Origin: JAIXUI01 sp943373175
GTDB taxonomy: Bacteria > Bacteroidota > Bacteroidia > UBA7662 > JAIXUI01
Assembly (NCBI GenBank): GCA_943373175.1
Contig: CALSBM010000008.1
Coordinates: forward strand, 3,537 to 67,536
Direction of reading: 5' to 3'
DNA length: 64,000 bases
Position numbers and translations under genes: made by a program
Notes under the pieces: model-generated
Seen by the model: only the letters and a program-made list of their open reading frames with translations
Told to the model about the DNA's origin: nothing
Database searches by the model: none
Shown: piece after piece, positions 14,654-23,312 of the stretch
Layout of the letters: each line of letters begins with the position of its first letter
Numbering within the stretch: position 1 is the first letter of the stretch

Positions 14654-16051
14654 TTGGCCACCAGCTTACTCATATTACTGGCAGTTTGTCTGCTTCTGGC
14701 ATTCATCTTCGAATTCGTTAATGGATTCCATGACACTGCCAACGCTGTAGCAACTGTCATTTATACTCATTCACTTCCACCGGTAACTGCTGTTGTTTGG
14801 TCAGGAATTTGGAACGCTTTGGGGGTTTTCTTTGGAGGAATTACTGTTGCGATGGGCATTATTAGCTTATTGCCTTTGGATATGCTTATTGACCAAAACA
14901 TTTGGCACAGCATCTCTATGATTCTGGCCTTATTGCTAACTGCCATTATCTGGAACCTTGGCACCTGGTATTACGGCATCCCTTGTTCCAGCTCGCATAC
15001 CCTCATCGGCGCCATCCTGGGAGTTGGAATAGCTTACTCTATGCTACCGGAGTCTGGAAATGTAGCGTTGAACTGGAAGAAGGCAGGAGAAACTGGGCTA
15101 TCGCTACTTTTCTCACCGCTTTTCGGTTTTAGTCTTGCAGTATGCATCATGTTTCTGCTCAGGCTTATTCTGAAAAAGAAACACATCATTTTCAAGGAAC
15201 CCGATCATCAAGCTAAGCCGCCCTCTTGGATTAGGGCCATCCTAATATTCACGTGTACCACTGTAAGTTTTTTCCACGGCCAAAACGATGGACAAAAAGG
15301 AGTTGGTTTAGTGATGTTGATTCTTATTGCCATCCTTCCCGCTCAATATGCCATAGACCGCAGCTTATCAGTTGAAACTATGCGGAACAATGCGGTTCAA
15401 ATAGAATATTTTCTATCGAAGATTGACTCTGCTCAGTTAAAAACTACTGCGGAAGTAGAAGATTTATCAATAGCTAAAATCAAGTTAAAAGAGATTGCCG
15501 GCTTAGCAACTGGCGTCACCAGCTTAGAACAACTTCCGGAGAAAACCCACCTTGCCATCCGTCGAGATATACTCAAGTCTTCTAAGGCCATAAAAGGGTT
15601 GTTGGATAACCAAAACATCAACTTAAGCGAAAACGATAAAACTAAACTTCAGGCTGAACTGGCTTCGCTGAAAACTTACACGGATTATGCTCCTAAATGG
15701 GTAATCATCATGATTGCATTGGCACTCGGTATTGGAACTATGATTGGTTGGAAGCGGATTGTGGTGACAATTGGAGAAAAAATCGGTAAGCAACACCTGA
15801 CTTATGCTCAAGGAGCTTCCGCTGAATTAGTTGCCTCCAGCACCATTGCCGCCATCACCTATTTAGGGCTTCCTGTAAGTACAACACACGTATTATCGTC
15901 TGGTATAGCAGGCAGTATGGTTGCAAGCAAGGGAATAAAAAATTTACAATCCGGCACTATTCGCAACATCGCCTTAGCTTGGATACTTACGCTTCCTGTC
16001 TGCATTCTGTTGTCCGGCATTCTATTCTTATTTTTCAGAATGATTTTCTGA
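14654..16051 (+). CDS. PiT-family inorganic phosphate transporter
   Basis: This is a PiT (low-affinity phosphate:cation symporter) inner-membrane protein. The first PiT signature FEFVNGFHDTANAVATVIYT lies in the first transmembrane region, and the second half repeats the theme with ASAELVASSTIAAITYLGLP followed by VSTTHVLSSGIAGSMVA. About ten hydrophobic segments are visible. Between the two halves is a long soluble loop (roughly residues 250-345) rich in charged helices, as in many Bacteroidota members. No ATG exists at the 5' end. I chose the TTG at 14654 (then ATSLLILLAVCLLLAF, 465 aa) because the upstream TTG at 14621 lies inside a -7 promoter match and the shorter form fits the family's usual N-terminus. 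No phoU-like DUF47 gene is next to it. Confidence 0.87.
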   Translation: MATSLLILLAVCLLLAFIFEFVNGFHDTANAVATVIYTHSLPPVTAVVWSGIWNALGVFFGGITVAMGIISLLPLDMLIDQNIWHSISMILALLLTAIIWNLGTWYYGIPCSSSHTLIGAILGVGIAYSMLPESGNVALNWKKAGETGLSLLFSPLFGFSLAVCIMFLLRLILKKKHIIFKEPDHQAKPPSWIRAILIFTCTTVSFFHGQNDGQKGVGLVMLILIAILPAQYAIDRSLSVETMRNNAVQIEYFLSKIDSAQLKTTAEVEDLSIAKIKLKEIAGLATGVTSLEQLPEKTHLAIRRDILKSSKAIKGLLDNQNINLSENDKTKLQAELASLKTYTDYAPKWVIIMIALALGIGTMIGWKRIVVTIGEKIGKQHLTYAQGASAELVASSTIAAITYLGLPVSTTHVLSSGIAGSMVASKGIKNLQSGTIRNIALAWILTLPVCILLSGILFLFFRMIF

Positions 16052-16064
16052 AAAAAGAATTTGA

Positions 16065-16877
16065 ATGGGGACTATCGCGGTAGGAAATATTAATTGGCAT
16101 TACGAAACGCTTTGCGAAGGTACAGATACCTTGTTCGCGTTCCATGGCATTGGCCAAACCCCTAATGATTGGCAGGTTATAGTTCCTTTCTTAGAAGGAC
16201 GTTTTCGTGTTATTGCCTTCTATCTTCCACATCACGGGCCTTTTGAGATGGCTATACGTCCTTTAGTTCCGAATGATTTTGAATTGCTTACTAAAGCTAT
16301 GCTAACCCTCAGCAAGGGCAAAGCTTCAGTAATTGGACACAGCATAGGCGCTCGTTTAGCGATATCGCTCTTTTTTCTAACGAATAGCCCCTTTGAGCAA
16401 TTGGTTCTCACCGCGCCCGACGGCATTAGAGACAGCCTTATTTACCGGTTTGCAACTCGTACCGCACTTGGGAGATGGATTATGAAGGCTTTGGTTCGAA
16501 GGCCGGAACTGGTAATGAAAGTTGCATCCGCTTTATCGGGTATCGGAATAATTCCTCCTGGGCTGTACCGGTTTATCGAAAGCCAATACAACAGCAAGGA
16601 AAAGGCGGAACGCATCCGAAGCACGTGGCTCGCCTTATCTTGGCCCTCCTTCTCTTATAAACGGTTAAACGAACTTTTGAAGGAAGGGAAAAAAGTGGTG
16701 GCTTGTTTTGGAAAGCACGACCGAGTAATTCGCCCCTCTATCGGAAGAAAACTTGCCAAAAACAGCCAAGCAAAAGTGGTATTTCTAGATAAAGGCCATA
16801 ACCTTCTGCATGGCGATCGCTTAGGGTTGTTGCTCCAAGCTGAACTTTATTCGAAATCGAAAACTACGGAAGTTTAA
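16065..16877 (+). CDS. Alpha/beta-fold hydrolase
   Basis: This 270-aa cytoplasmic protein shows the alpha/beta hydrolase landmarks: an oxyanion HGIGQTPNDW (~27-36), the nucleophile elbow VIGHSIGARLA (~88-98), a KHDRVI acid segment and a terminal DKGHNLLHGD carrying the catalytic His. The region between strand 6 and the acid has a long helical cap. Substrate is unknown. It starts 13 bp after the phosphate transporter, in the same direction, and probably shares its transcript. Its end overlaps the convergent VOC gene by 4 bp. Confidence 0.8.
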   Translation: MGTIAVGNINWHYETLCEGTDTLFAFHGIGQTPNDWQVIVPFLEGRFRVIAFYLPHHGPFEMAIRPLVPNDFELLTKAMLTLSKGKASVIGHSIGARLAISLFFLTNSPFEQLVLTAPDGIRDSLIYRFATRTALGRWIMKALVRRPELVMKVASALSGIGIIPPGLYRFIESQYNSKEKAERIRSTWLALSWPSFSYKRLNELLKEGKKVVACFGKHDRVIRPSIGRKLAKNSQAKVVFLDKGHNLLHGDRLGLLLQAELYSKSKTTEV

Positions 16878-17266
16878 TTGTCCCACATGCCGGGCTCAAT
16901 CACTTCCAGCAAATGTCCGTCAGGGTCTTTAAAATAAAAAGACCGATGCCCTTTCTCCCAGACATGGTCATGGATAATCTCAATCTCGTTGTTTTCAACC
17001 TCTTCCCTAATGTTTTCGTACTCGCCTTCAGGAGCTTCGAAGGCGATATGGATAACACCAGAAGCGTAATGAGGAGGTGGAACATCCTGTTCTTTTACCT
17101 GCTTCTCTAAAAAACAAAGCAGTACCGATGAACCAACTCGGAAAAAGATATGGCTTTCTTTCACATAGCTAATCATCTGAAGCCCGAGGGTGTCCATGTA
17201 AAAAGCCATCGTTCTCCGAAGGTCTTTTACGTAAAGACAGGTTTCTTTTATCTGGCTGAACTGCAT
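16874..17266 (-). CDS. VOC-family (glyoxalase/bleomycin-resistance fold) protein
   Basis: This 130-aa protein has the two beta-alpha-beta-beta-beta modules of the vicinal oxygen chelate superfamily: KETCLYVKDLRRTMAFYMDT then LGLQMISY in the first half, and YFKDPDGHLLEVIEP at the end, where the terminal Glu is a usual metal ligand. VIHIAFEAPEGEYE in the middle contributes the second ligand-bearing strand. Members include glyoxalase I, dioxygenases and resistance proteins, and nothing here tells which. It overlaps the 3' end of the hydrolase gene by 4 bp on the opposite strand, so the two are not co-transcribed. Confidence 0.8.
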   Translation of the reverse strand: MQFSQIKETCLYVKDLRRTMAFYMDTLGLQMISYVKESHIFFRVGSSVLLCFLEKQVKEQDVPPPHYASGVIHIAFEAPEGEYENIREEVENNEIEIIHDHVWEKGHRSFYFKDPDGHLLEVIEPGMWDN

Positions 17267-17406
17267 AAATGTGTTGCAATATAAGCCATTCCATCTGCCT
17301 TCTTAACCTTTCACCAGTGAACAACCTTGAAATGGTAGTCGTTAATCATCATGCATAAAACCACCTATAGCGTTGGCTTTAAAGTTCTTACCTGCTAAAA
17401 TGCGCT

Positions 17407-17733
17407 TTAAAGCTCGTTGTATTTTTTATTGCTTCCTTTCGCTTTTTCTACCGGATATCGGTCAGCATTCTTAAGCATTTTATCCTGTATGAGTGAAGGA
17501 ATGTCCCAGCCATAGTGATGGGCCATCAGAAAACAAAACGATAACACATCGGCAAGTTCTTCTTTAACAGCCTCTGTATTTTCTTCTCCCGGCATCTTCC
17601 AAAGAAACTGCTCTAACAACTCCCCAGCTTCTACGTTTAACCCAATGGCCAAATCTTTGGGATTATGAAACTGTTGCCAATCACGCTCATCTCTAAAGCG
17701 AACCAAGGCGGAGGTAAGGTCTTTCAATTCCAT
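17407..17733 (-). CDS. MazG-like nucleotide pyrophosphohydrolase
   Basis: This 108-aa all-helical protein matches the short MazG/RS21-C6 (dCTPase-like) group. The metal-binding signature is NVEAGELLEQFLW followed by EELADVLSFCFLMAHHYG, giving the E-x3-E ... E-x2-D arrangement. Such enzymes hydrolyse non-canonical or excess (d)NTPs to monophosphate and pyrophosphate. It closes the leftward gene run, 41 bp after nadK. Exact substrate is not determinable. Confidence 0.85.
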   Translation of the reverse strand: MELKDLTSALVRFRDERDWQQFHNPKDLAIGLNVEAGELLEQFLWKMPGEENTEAVKEELADVLSFCFLMAHHYGWDIPSLIQDKMLKNADRYPVEKAKGSNKKYNEL

Positions 17734-17774
17734 CTAACAAAATTAAGCAGGATGAAAGATGGTTCAGAATTGCT

Positions 17775-18653
17775 TTAGTAATTTCTTCTGTCGATGCCCC
17801 ACATGAGCTTATTTCGAAGCGTAGTGAGGTAATTTTCGTGTTGAAGTCTGACTAGATTAAACGCACGCTCTGCTTTCCTAATAGCCAATTGAACGGTTGA
17901 ATCGACAACTTCAGTTCGGCTATCGAGTGAGATAAGAAAGTTACTCTCCCGGTGTTCAATTTCGAAGGAAATCACCACATCGTCCGGCACAATAACCGGA
18001 CGAACATTGAGGTTGTGAGGAGCTACAGGTGTAACAATAAAGTTTCTATTCTGTGGTAAAATTATCGGCCCTCCGCAACTCATGGAATAACCCGTAGAGC
18101 CGGTGGGCGTGGCAACAATGAGTCCATCAGCCCAGTACGTATTGAGATAGTCACCATTCAAGTAAGCATGAATGGTAATCATAGAAGAAGAATCACGTTT
18201 ATGAATGGCAAACTCATTCAAAGCCTGGTGTACGCCTTGAAAAAGTTCGCGGTCTGCATGCAATTCTACCATCGACCTGCGGTCTATGCTATAATTTCCA
18301 TTGACTAATTGTTCAATCGCTTGCCGTATTCCCTGTTTGTTTACAGAGGCAAGGAATCCTAATCGCCCGAAGTTCAACCCTAAAACAGGAATATCGCACC
18401 CACTAATCAGTGTAACCGCGTCGAGCAAAGTTCCGTCACCCCCTACAGTGATTAAGCAATCTGCTTCTCTGCAAAGAGTATCTGCATCAGAAAAAGGACG
18501 GCAGTGTTTATAAAGTTGCAGATTAGCAAGACTATCGTACAAGGGTTGATAAAGCAAAATCTCTACTTGATTCCTACTAAGCTCAGCAAGCAGCTCAAGA
18601 AGGCTTTGCATGGCATCCGTTTTCAACGGTCTGGCGTAAATGCCAATAATCAT
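17775..18653 (-). CDS. nadK: NAD kinase
   Basis: This 292-aa enzyme phosphorylates NAD to NADP in the cytoplasm. The diagnostic GGDGT motif is at residues 71-75 (LITVGGDGTLLDA). NEFAIHKRD and the second family signature TPTGSTGYSMSCGGPI follow, with PHNLNVRPVIVP further on. Length is typical. ATG at 18653 is 2 bp after the stop of the CBS-domain gene; the pairing of NAD kinase with a CBS-domain gene is common in Bacteroidota. Confidence 0.95.
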   Translation of the reverse strand: MIIGIYARPLKTDAMQSLLELLAELSRNQVEILLYQPLYDSLANLQLYKHCRPFSDADTLCREADCLITVGGDGTLLDAVTLISGCDIPVLGLNFGRLGFLASVNKQGIRQAIEQLVNGNYSIDRRSMVELHADRELFQGVHQALNEFAIHKRDSSSMITIHAYLNGDYLNTYWADGLIVATPTGSTGYSMSCGGPIILPQNRNFIVTPVAPHNLNVRPVIVPDDVVISFEIEHRESNFLISLDSRTEVVDSTVQLAIRKAERAFNLVRLQHENYLTTLRNKLMWGIDRRNY

Positions 18654-18655
18654 GA

Positions 18656-19315
18656 TTAGAGGTTGAGGTAATGCATGAGCGCCTGATAACGCTCGGCGTA
18701 AAAGTCGAAATCAGATTCGTGGAAATGCGCAGCTACTTCGTATCCAAACCGCTCATAGGTAGCAATAATGGCATTCAGGTCTGATACATTGAATTTAAGA
18801 AACACGAATACCTTTCCACTATCGGGTTGCTGTTGTATGTAGCTGGAAAGAATATGGGAATTGTTGCTTTCTGCCAAGCGGGCAATTTCAGCAAGGGAAT
18901 AACTATAGGAGGGAATTTCGAGGACTAAACTTCCGCCGGGGTGCTGAATACCCGTTAAACTTGCATAGTGGCTCATTAAATCGTGCATGCTGATGGTTCC
19001 AGAGAGCTGGCCATCATCATCAAGTAAGGGAAGCACACTGAGGTGGCGTGAAGTCATAAGAGCAACACCTTGATGCAAAGAGGCTTTTGCGGGCAATGCT
19101 TCATGCTGAAAATAATCCGACAAGCTTGCGAGGGTTTTTCTTCTTCCAGCCTGATCTAAGATGGTTTCTGCGGTTAAGTTTCCGAGGAAAACTAAGGATT
19201 CTGCCACTGGCAAATCGAATACCTTATGGGTAATCATTTGCTCTAAGGCAAACTCTCCTTTATCAGAGAGTTTCAAAAAGGGAAGGCTTTCGCCCGCTAA
19301 GTCAGAAAGTCTCAA
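18656..19315 (-). CDS. CBS-domain protein
   Basis: This 219-aa protein contains two CBS motifs in residues ~5-125 (HKVFDLPVAESLVFLGNLTA; MTSRHLSVLPLLDDDGQLSG then TISMHDLMSHY). A ~90-residue C-terminal region of alternating strands and helices could be an ACT-like sensor. CBS pairs bind adenosine nucleotides, which would suit a regulator beside NAD kinase; that link is inference. The start is TTG (19315), overlapping the stop of the upstream hydrolase as TTGA. The next in-frame Met is 25 residues inside and would cut the first CBS motif. Confidence 0.8.
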   Translation of the reverse strand: MRLSDLAGESLPFLKLSDKGEFALEQMITHKVFDLPVAESLVFLGNLTAETILDQAGRRKTLASLSDYFQHEALPAKASLHQGVALMTSRHLSVLPLLDDDGQLSGTISMHDLMSHYASLTGIQHPGGSLVLEIPSYSYSLAEIARLAESNNSHILSSYIQQQPDSGKVFVFLKFNVSDLNAIIATYERFGYEVAAHFHESDFDFYAERYQALMHYLNL

Positions 19316-20079
19316 TCCTTATGGACAATCTTATCCAGAAAAGACTGGAACAGCAAATTAAACTCTTCAGGGCGTTCCATCATCGGAGCGTGGCCGCATT
19401 GGTCGATGAAGTGCAATTCAGATTTCTCCAGCAGCTTATGGAACTCCTGGGCAACATGAGGAGGGGTTATTTTATCATCAGCACCCCAAATAAGTTGCAC
19501 TGGTTTTTGAATGCGTTTAAGCTCGTCGGCAAGGTTTTCCTGCATAGCAGAACGCGACATCGACAACACCCTAAGAACCTTGTTACGGTCATTGACTATT
19601 TTAAATACTTCATCAACCAACTCCTTTGATGCCATTGCCGGATCATAAAAGGTGTATTCGGTTTTCTCTTTTATGTATTCGTAACTACCTCGTTTCGGGA
19701 AAGAGCCACCCATACCATTTTCGAATAAACCAGAGCTTCCGGTTAGCACTATTGCTTGGTAATTTTCGGAAAAACGAAGCGCATAAACCAATGCCACATG
19801 ACCGCCAAGCGAGTTACCAATTAAAACAGGGCTTTCAATTCCTTTAAATGTCAGAAACTCATGCACGTGTTTGGCTAATTCCCTCACCGAAGTTTTGAGC
19901 AAGGGCAAGGTATATAAAGGAAGCATCGGAATAACAACCCGATAGTTCTTTGAAAACCGCTCAACTACTGCTTCCCAATTTGACAAAGCACCGAATAATC
20001 CGTGGAGAAGCACCAGCGGCTGTCCTTGTCCTTCATCAACAAAGTAAAAATCGCGTTCTTGTTGGACGTTAAGACCCAT
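19312..20079 (-). CDS. Alpha/beta-fold hydrolase
   Basis: This 255-aa protein shows LVLLHGLFGALSNWE (oxyanion region, residues ~23-37), nucleophile elbow VLIGNSLGGHVAL (Ser near 93), acid loop LIWGADDKITPP and the terminal His in IDQCGHAPMMERPEEF. The closest recognisable group is the MhpC/BphD-type hydrolase set, but substrate cannot be told. It precedes and overlaps the CBS-domain gene by 4 bp, and starts 63 bp after the amidotransferase gene. Confidence 0.82.
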   Translation of the reverse strand: MGLNVQQERDFYFVDEGQGQPLVLLHGLFGALSNWEAVVERFSKNYRVVIPMLPLYTLPLLKTSVRELAKHVHEFLTFKGIESPVLIGNSLGGHVALVYALRFSENYQAIVLTGSSGLFENGMGGSFPKRGSYEYIKEKTEYTFYDPAMASKELVDEVFKIVNDRNKVLRVLSMSRSAMQENLADELKRIQKPVQLIWGADDKITPPHVAQEFHKLLEKSELHFIDQCGHAPMMERPEEFNLLFQSFLDKIVHKD

Positions 20080-20142
20080 GTAATTACAATTCAGGTATAA
20101 AACTAAGCACTAACAGCCAAAATTTATGATTCTCCGGCTTGT

Positions 20143-20730
20143 TCAGTTCTTTTTACGCTTTTTTATTTCATCAACCCAGTTGAACAACAGCTTCAATCCT
20201 TCGGGCGTCAGGATAGATTCAGGATGAAACTGAACTCCAAAAATAGGCAAGTCAACGTGTTGCATCGCCATTGGAAGTCCGTCGGTTGTAGTTGCATTGA
20301 TAATCAGTTCCTTGTTAATTCCGTTTGATTGGAGCACCAAGGAATGATACCGCATTACCTCCATCGGCTTCGGTAGCGACCGGAATAGTCCAGTTCCGTT
20401 ATGATACATCAACGAAGTTTGCCCATGAACCGGTTCTGGAGCTTCTACCAATTCCATCCCGAAGTGCATCCCTATAGCCTGATGACCAAGGCAAACTCCC
20501 AAAAACGGCTTTACTTCAGCATAACGTGCTATTACATCCATTAAAACTCCTGCTTCTTCAGGCCGTTTTGGTCCGGGAGAGAGTACTATGCCATCGGCTT
20601 GCTGAAATCGCTCATCTTCGACGGAAATTGTATCATTTTCAACTACCTCTACTTCTGCTCCTACTCTTTTCAAGTAATCCACTAGGTTCCAGGTGAAGGA
20701 GTCGTAGCTGTCCAACAAAACTAACCTCAT
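20143..20730 (-). CDS. Anthranilate / aminodeoxychorismate synthase glutamine amidotransferase subunit
   Basis: This 195-aa class I glutamine amidotransferase begins MRLVLLDSYDSFTWNLVDYL, typical of TrpG/PabA. The catalytic Cys is in FLGVCLGHQAIG, the His/Glu pair in VQFHPESILTPEG, and LSPGPKRPEEAG is the conserved loop. It releases ammonia from glutamine for a chorismate-using component I (TrpE or PabB). No component I gene is adjacent, so tryptophan or folate use cannot be decided. I set the start at the ATG at 20730, which overlaps the CvpA stop (ATGA). The frame is open 30 codons further upstream inside cvpA, but that extension lacks family similarity. Confidence 0.88.
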   Translation of the reverse strand: MRLVLLDSYDSFTWNLVDYLKRVGAEVEVVENDTISVEDERFQQADGIVLSPGPKRPEEAGVLMDVIARYAEVKPFLGVCLGHQAIGMHFGMELVEAPEPVHGQTSLMYHNGTGLFRSLPKPMEVMRYHSLVLQSNGINKELIINATTTDGLPMAMQHVDLPIFGVQFHPESILTPEGLKLLFNWVDEIKKRKKN

Positions 20731-21272
20731 GAGGAAGACCAAAGAGGGGTAAGTGAAACGAAAAACTGCTCCATAGCGGGAAAGATTTTCCCTACTGGGG
20801 GAAATAGATACCCAATCCAATGAAACGTGTTGGCGGCAAGGTTTGTCAAAGGGGAAAGCAATATACTTTTTGCTTTAAGATCGGGCGGAAATACCCGAAT
20901 CTGATTCAATAACCAAAGCAAGACACTGGAGGAATAAGCTGCCCTGATAGCTCCGAAAATTCCCCCTGCTATTCGATTTGGAATTCCTAAAAGTGCCAGT
21001 TTCACTACTTTATCCAAAAACTTGCCCAGCAAATTAACTCCTACAAGCACTACTATTAAGACTACTAGAAAAGCAATAAATGGCCAATACTCTGACTTTA
21101 TATCAAAGTTTTTGGCCATTGCTTTTCCAACAGAATCCATAAGAGCAAAACCGGCCATAAGTCCCAGCAACAGCGCAAGTAGCGAAAATGCTTCTTTAAC
21201 AAAGCCTTTCCAAAGCCCTGCAACTGCTCCTGCAATGAGCAATCCTAACAAAACGTAATCAATCCAAATCAT
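20727..21272 (-). CDS. CvpA-family membrane protein
   Basis: This 181-aa inner-membrane protein has four hydrophobic segments, starting WIDYVLLGLLIAGAVAGLWK, followed by GFVKEAFSLLALLLGLMAGF. The G-x-x-x-G-rich first helices and the NRIAGGIFGAIRAAYSS segment fit the colicin V production (CvpA) family. Its biochemical role is not settled; in other bacteria it is linked to envelope stress. It lies between marR (11-bp gap) and the amidotransferase gene (4-bp overlap). Confidence 0.82.
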   Translation of the reverse strand: MIWIDYVLLGLLIAGAVAGLWKGFVKEAFSLLALLLGLMAGFALMDSVGKAMAKNFDIKSEYWPFIAFLVVLIVVLVGVNLLGKFLDKVVKLALLGIPNRIAGGIFGAIRAAYSSSVLLWLLNQIRVFPPDLKAKSILLSPLTNLAANTFHWIGYLFPPVGKIFPAMEQFFVSLTPLWSSS

Positions 21273-21283
21273 GGATTCATGGT

Positions 21284-21736
21284 TTATCCGCGAAGCTTAT
21301 CAAGCAATGTGGAGAGCTGTTCTGATTCCTCCTCGGTAAGTTTACTGCTGAGTTCTATTTCCTGTTTCTTCATCCCCGGTCTTACAGCATGCAATAACTT
21401 CAGTCCTTCCTCAGTGATGAACACGTCCATAAACCTCCGGTTCTGGTCGTTGTAGGAACGGTTAATGAGGCTTTTAAGCTCCAAACGATCGAGTAACCGA
21501 GTAACATCCGGCGTTTTGTCGAGCATCACCTCCTTAATGTAACCCACTGAACAGCAATTCGGATGCTTACCTCTCAGAATTCGCAGAACATTGTATTGCT
21601 GAGGGGTAAGCCCACTTTCCCTAAATACACCCGCATTGCGAGTTTGAATCCAGTTTGAGGTATAAAGAATGTTGACTATCACCTTTTGGTAAGGCGATTC
21701 AAATTTGCTTTGCCTAATCTCTTCTTCTAGTCTCAC
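21284..21736 (-). CDS. MarR-family transcriptional regulator
   Basis: This 150-aa winged-helix protein contains GLTPQQYNVLRILRG, then KEVMLDKTPDVTRLLDRLE as recognition helix and LINRSYNDQNRRFMDVFITE as the wing, all typical of MarR. Helical ends form the dimer interface. The start is the GTG at 21736 that overlaps the asnS stop as GTGA. A longer frame up to 21799 lies wholly inside asnS and has no similarity. Regulated genes and ligand are unknown; co-transcription with asnS is likely. Confidence 0.85.
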   Translation of the reverse strand: MRLEEEIRQSKFESPYQKVIVNILYTSNWIQTRNAGVFRESGLTPQQYNVLRILRGKHPNCCSVGYIKEVMLDKTPDVTRLLDRLELKSLINRSYNDQNRRFMDVFITEEGLKLLHAVRPGMKKQEIELSSKLTEEESEQLSTLLDKLRG

Positions 21737-23253
21737 GGTGCAATTCGTCCATACAAGCGTGGGAACGGTATTGTTTCCCGAACATGCGGTAATTTGCAAA
21801 TGTAGGCCACAAGACGCTCTAAGCCAAGGCCAAACCCGGAATGTGGAACACTACCAAAACGACGTAAATCCAAGTACCATTCAAAGGCTTCCATCGGAAG
21901 CTCATGTTCATTTATTTTTTCAACCAGCCAATCTAACTGGGTCTCGCGTTCACCGCCGCCAATGATTTCTCCATAACCTTCGGGCGCTAAAACATCCACT
22001 CCTTTTGCCCAGCGTGGGTCGTTTTCATCGCGTTTCATGTAGAACGCTTTTACTTCGTGCGGCCAGTTATACACCATAATTGGGCTTTCAAACAGCCTGG
22101 TTAGCACGGTTTCGTCAGAGCCGCCGAAATCGTTGCCCATGCGGAAGTTGCGTGCACTTTCTAACCAAAGTGGAATATTGCGGCTTTGCTCTTCGAGTTC
22201 AGCCAGGTCCTCTTTCAATTTTTGAACCTTGGATTGATTGAAGCCAATTTCGCCTTTTTTCATTCCGGGCTGGCTTAGCTTAAGTTCTCGATCGGCTATT
22301 TCCTGTTGAAATTCTACTATTCTGCTTTTTACTACTTCTAAATCGGCTTCAAGGGTAAGAATAGCGTTGCGGCCATCCAATTCTTCCTCTCCTTTGAGAA
22401 TACGAACTGCACGCTCGTAGGTAATTCTTGGGAAAGGCTGAAGTACTGCGCGGAGTTTCTCAGTATCTCTACCGATTACCTCCAGCTCGGTTGGGCATTT
22501 TTCCAACACATCCGCCACTACCGAACGAAGGAATTCTTCAATCAGCGTCATGTTCATGTCGAGGTTGTAAAAAGCCATTTCCGGCTCTATCATCCAGAAC
22601 TCGGATAAGTGCCGACGCGTTTTCGATTTTTCAGCACGGAAAGTTGGACCGAAGGTGTAAATTTTACCCATGGCCATGGCCATAGCTTCGCCATAAAGCT
22701 GACCACTTTGGCTTAAATAGGCAGGTTCGCCGTAAAAATCAGTTTCAAATAAGGTAGAAGTTCCTTCACAAGCGTTGCTGGTGAAAATAGGAGCGTCCAT
22801 CTGCACGAAATCATTTCGTTGAAAAAATGCGTGAATTGCCTGAATGATGGTGTTGCGGATTCTCATGATAGCCCACTGACGACGGCTGCGCAGCCACAAA
22901 TGGCGGCGATCCATCAGAAAGTCAATGCCATGCTCTTTGTTCGTAACCGGATATTCCTGAGCTATGCTGATTAATTCTAACGCATTTACCTGAAGTTCAA
23001 CCCCTCCAACCTGTCGGTCGTCGGCTAACACTTCTCCGGTTAAACGGACTGAACTTTCTTGGGTTAAGCGTTTAGCTATCTCAAAAGACTCGTTTCCGAG
23101 TTTTTCTTCTGCTAAAACACATTGAACTATGCCGGAGCCATCACGCAGCACAATAAACTCTATTCCCTTACTGCTGCGTTGGTGGGTAACCCATCCCTGA
23201 ATGGTCACTTCGCCTCCAACATGATGGCGAAGGTGTTGAATCGTATCTATCAT
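21733..23253 (-). CDS. asnS: Asparaginyl-tRNA synthetase
   Basis: This 506-aa class IIb enzyme charges tRNA-Asn. An N-terminal OB-fold anticodon-binding domain (VTIQGWVTHQRSSKGIEFIV) is followed by the catalytic domain with FFQRNDFVQMDAPIFTSNAC, the motif 2 region YTFGPTFRAEKSKTRRH and motif 3 GFGLGLERLVAYI. Between about residues 275 and 365 is an insertion with charged, heptad-like helices (for example LEVVKSRIVEFQQEIADREL), making the protein about 40 residues longer than the E. coli enzyme. It heads the leftward operon continuing into marR, cvpA and beyond. A -7-like box lies at 23268-23275. Confidence 0.95.
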   Translation of the reverse strand: MIDTIQHLRHHVGGEVTIQGWVTHQRSSKGIEFIVLRDGSGIVQCVLAEEKLGNESFEIAKRLTQESSVRLTGEVLADDRQVGGVELQVNALELISIAQEYPVTNKEHGIDFLMDRRHLWLRSRRQWAIMRIRNTIIQAIHAFFQRNDFVQMDAPIFTSNACEGTSTLFETDFYGEPAYLSQSGQLYGEAMAMAMGKIYTFGPTFRAEKSKTRRHLSEFWMIEPEMAFYNLDMNMTLIEEFLRSVVADVLEKCPTELEVIGRDTEKLRAVLQPFPRITYERAVRILKGEEELDGRNAILTLEADLEVVKSRIVEFQQEIADRELKLSQPGMKKGEIGFNQSKVQKLKEDLAELEEQSRNIPLWLESARNFRMGNDFGGSDETVLTRLFESPIMVYNWPHEVKAFYMKRDENDPRWAKGVDVLAPEGYGEIIGGGERETQLDWLVEKINEHELPMEAFEWYLDLRRFGSVPHSGFGLGLERLVAYICKLPHVRETIPFPRLYGRIAP

Positions 23254-23267
23254 CTTGTTAATTGCCG

Positions 23268-23275
23268 CAAAATTA
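23268..23275 (-). promoter_or_regulatory. Putative -7 box of asnS promoter (TAATTTTG on minus)
   Basis: The minus strand reads TAATTTTG, matching TAnnTTTG, 15 bp upstream of the asnS ATG. The resulting leader would be very short. No -33 TTTG was identified. Confidence 0.4.
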
Positions 23276-23312
23276 GGAAATGGAAGTTTGTTCTGTTGAT
23301 TACATTCGCTAC

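Noticed and set aside
20731..20820. 30-codon extension of the amidotransferase start
   Set aside because: Lies inside cvpA, lacks family similarity, and an ATGA-coupled ATG sits at the conserved N-terminus.
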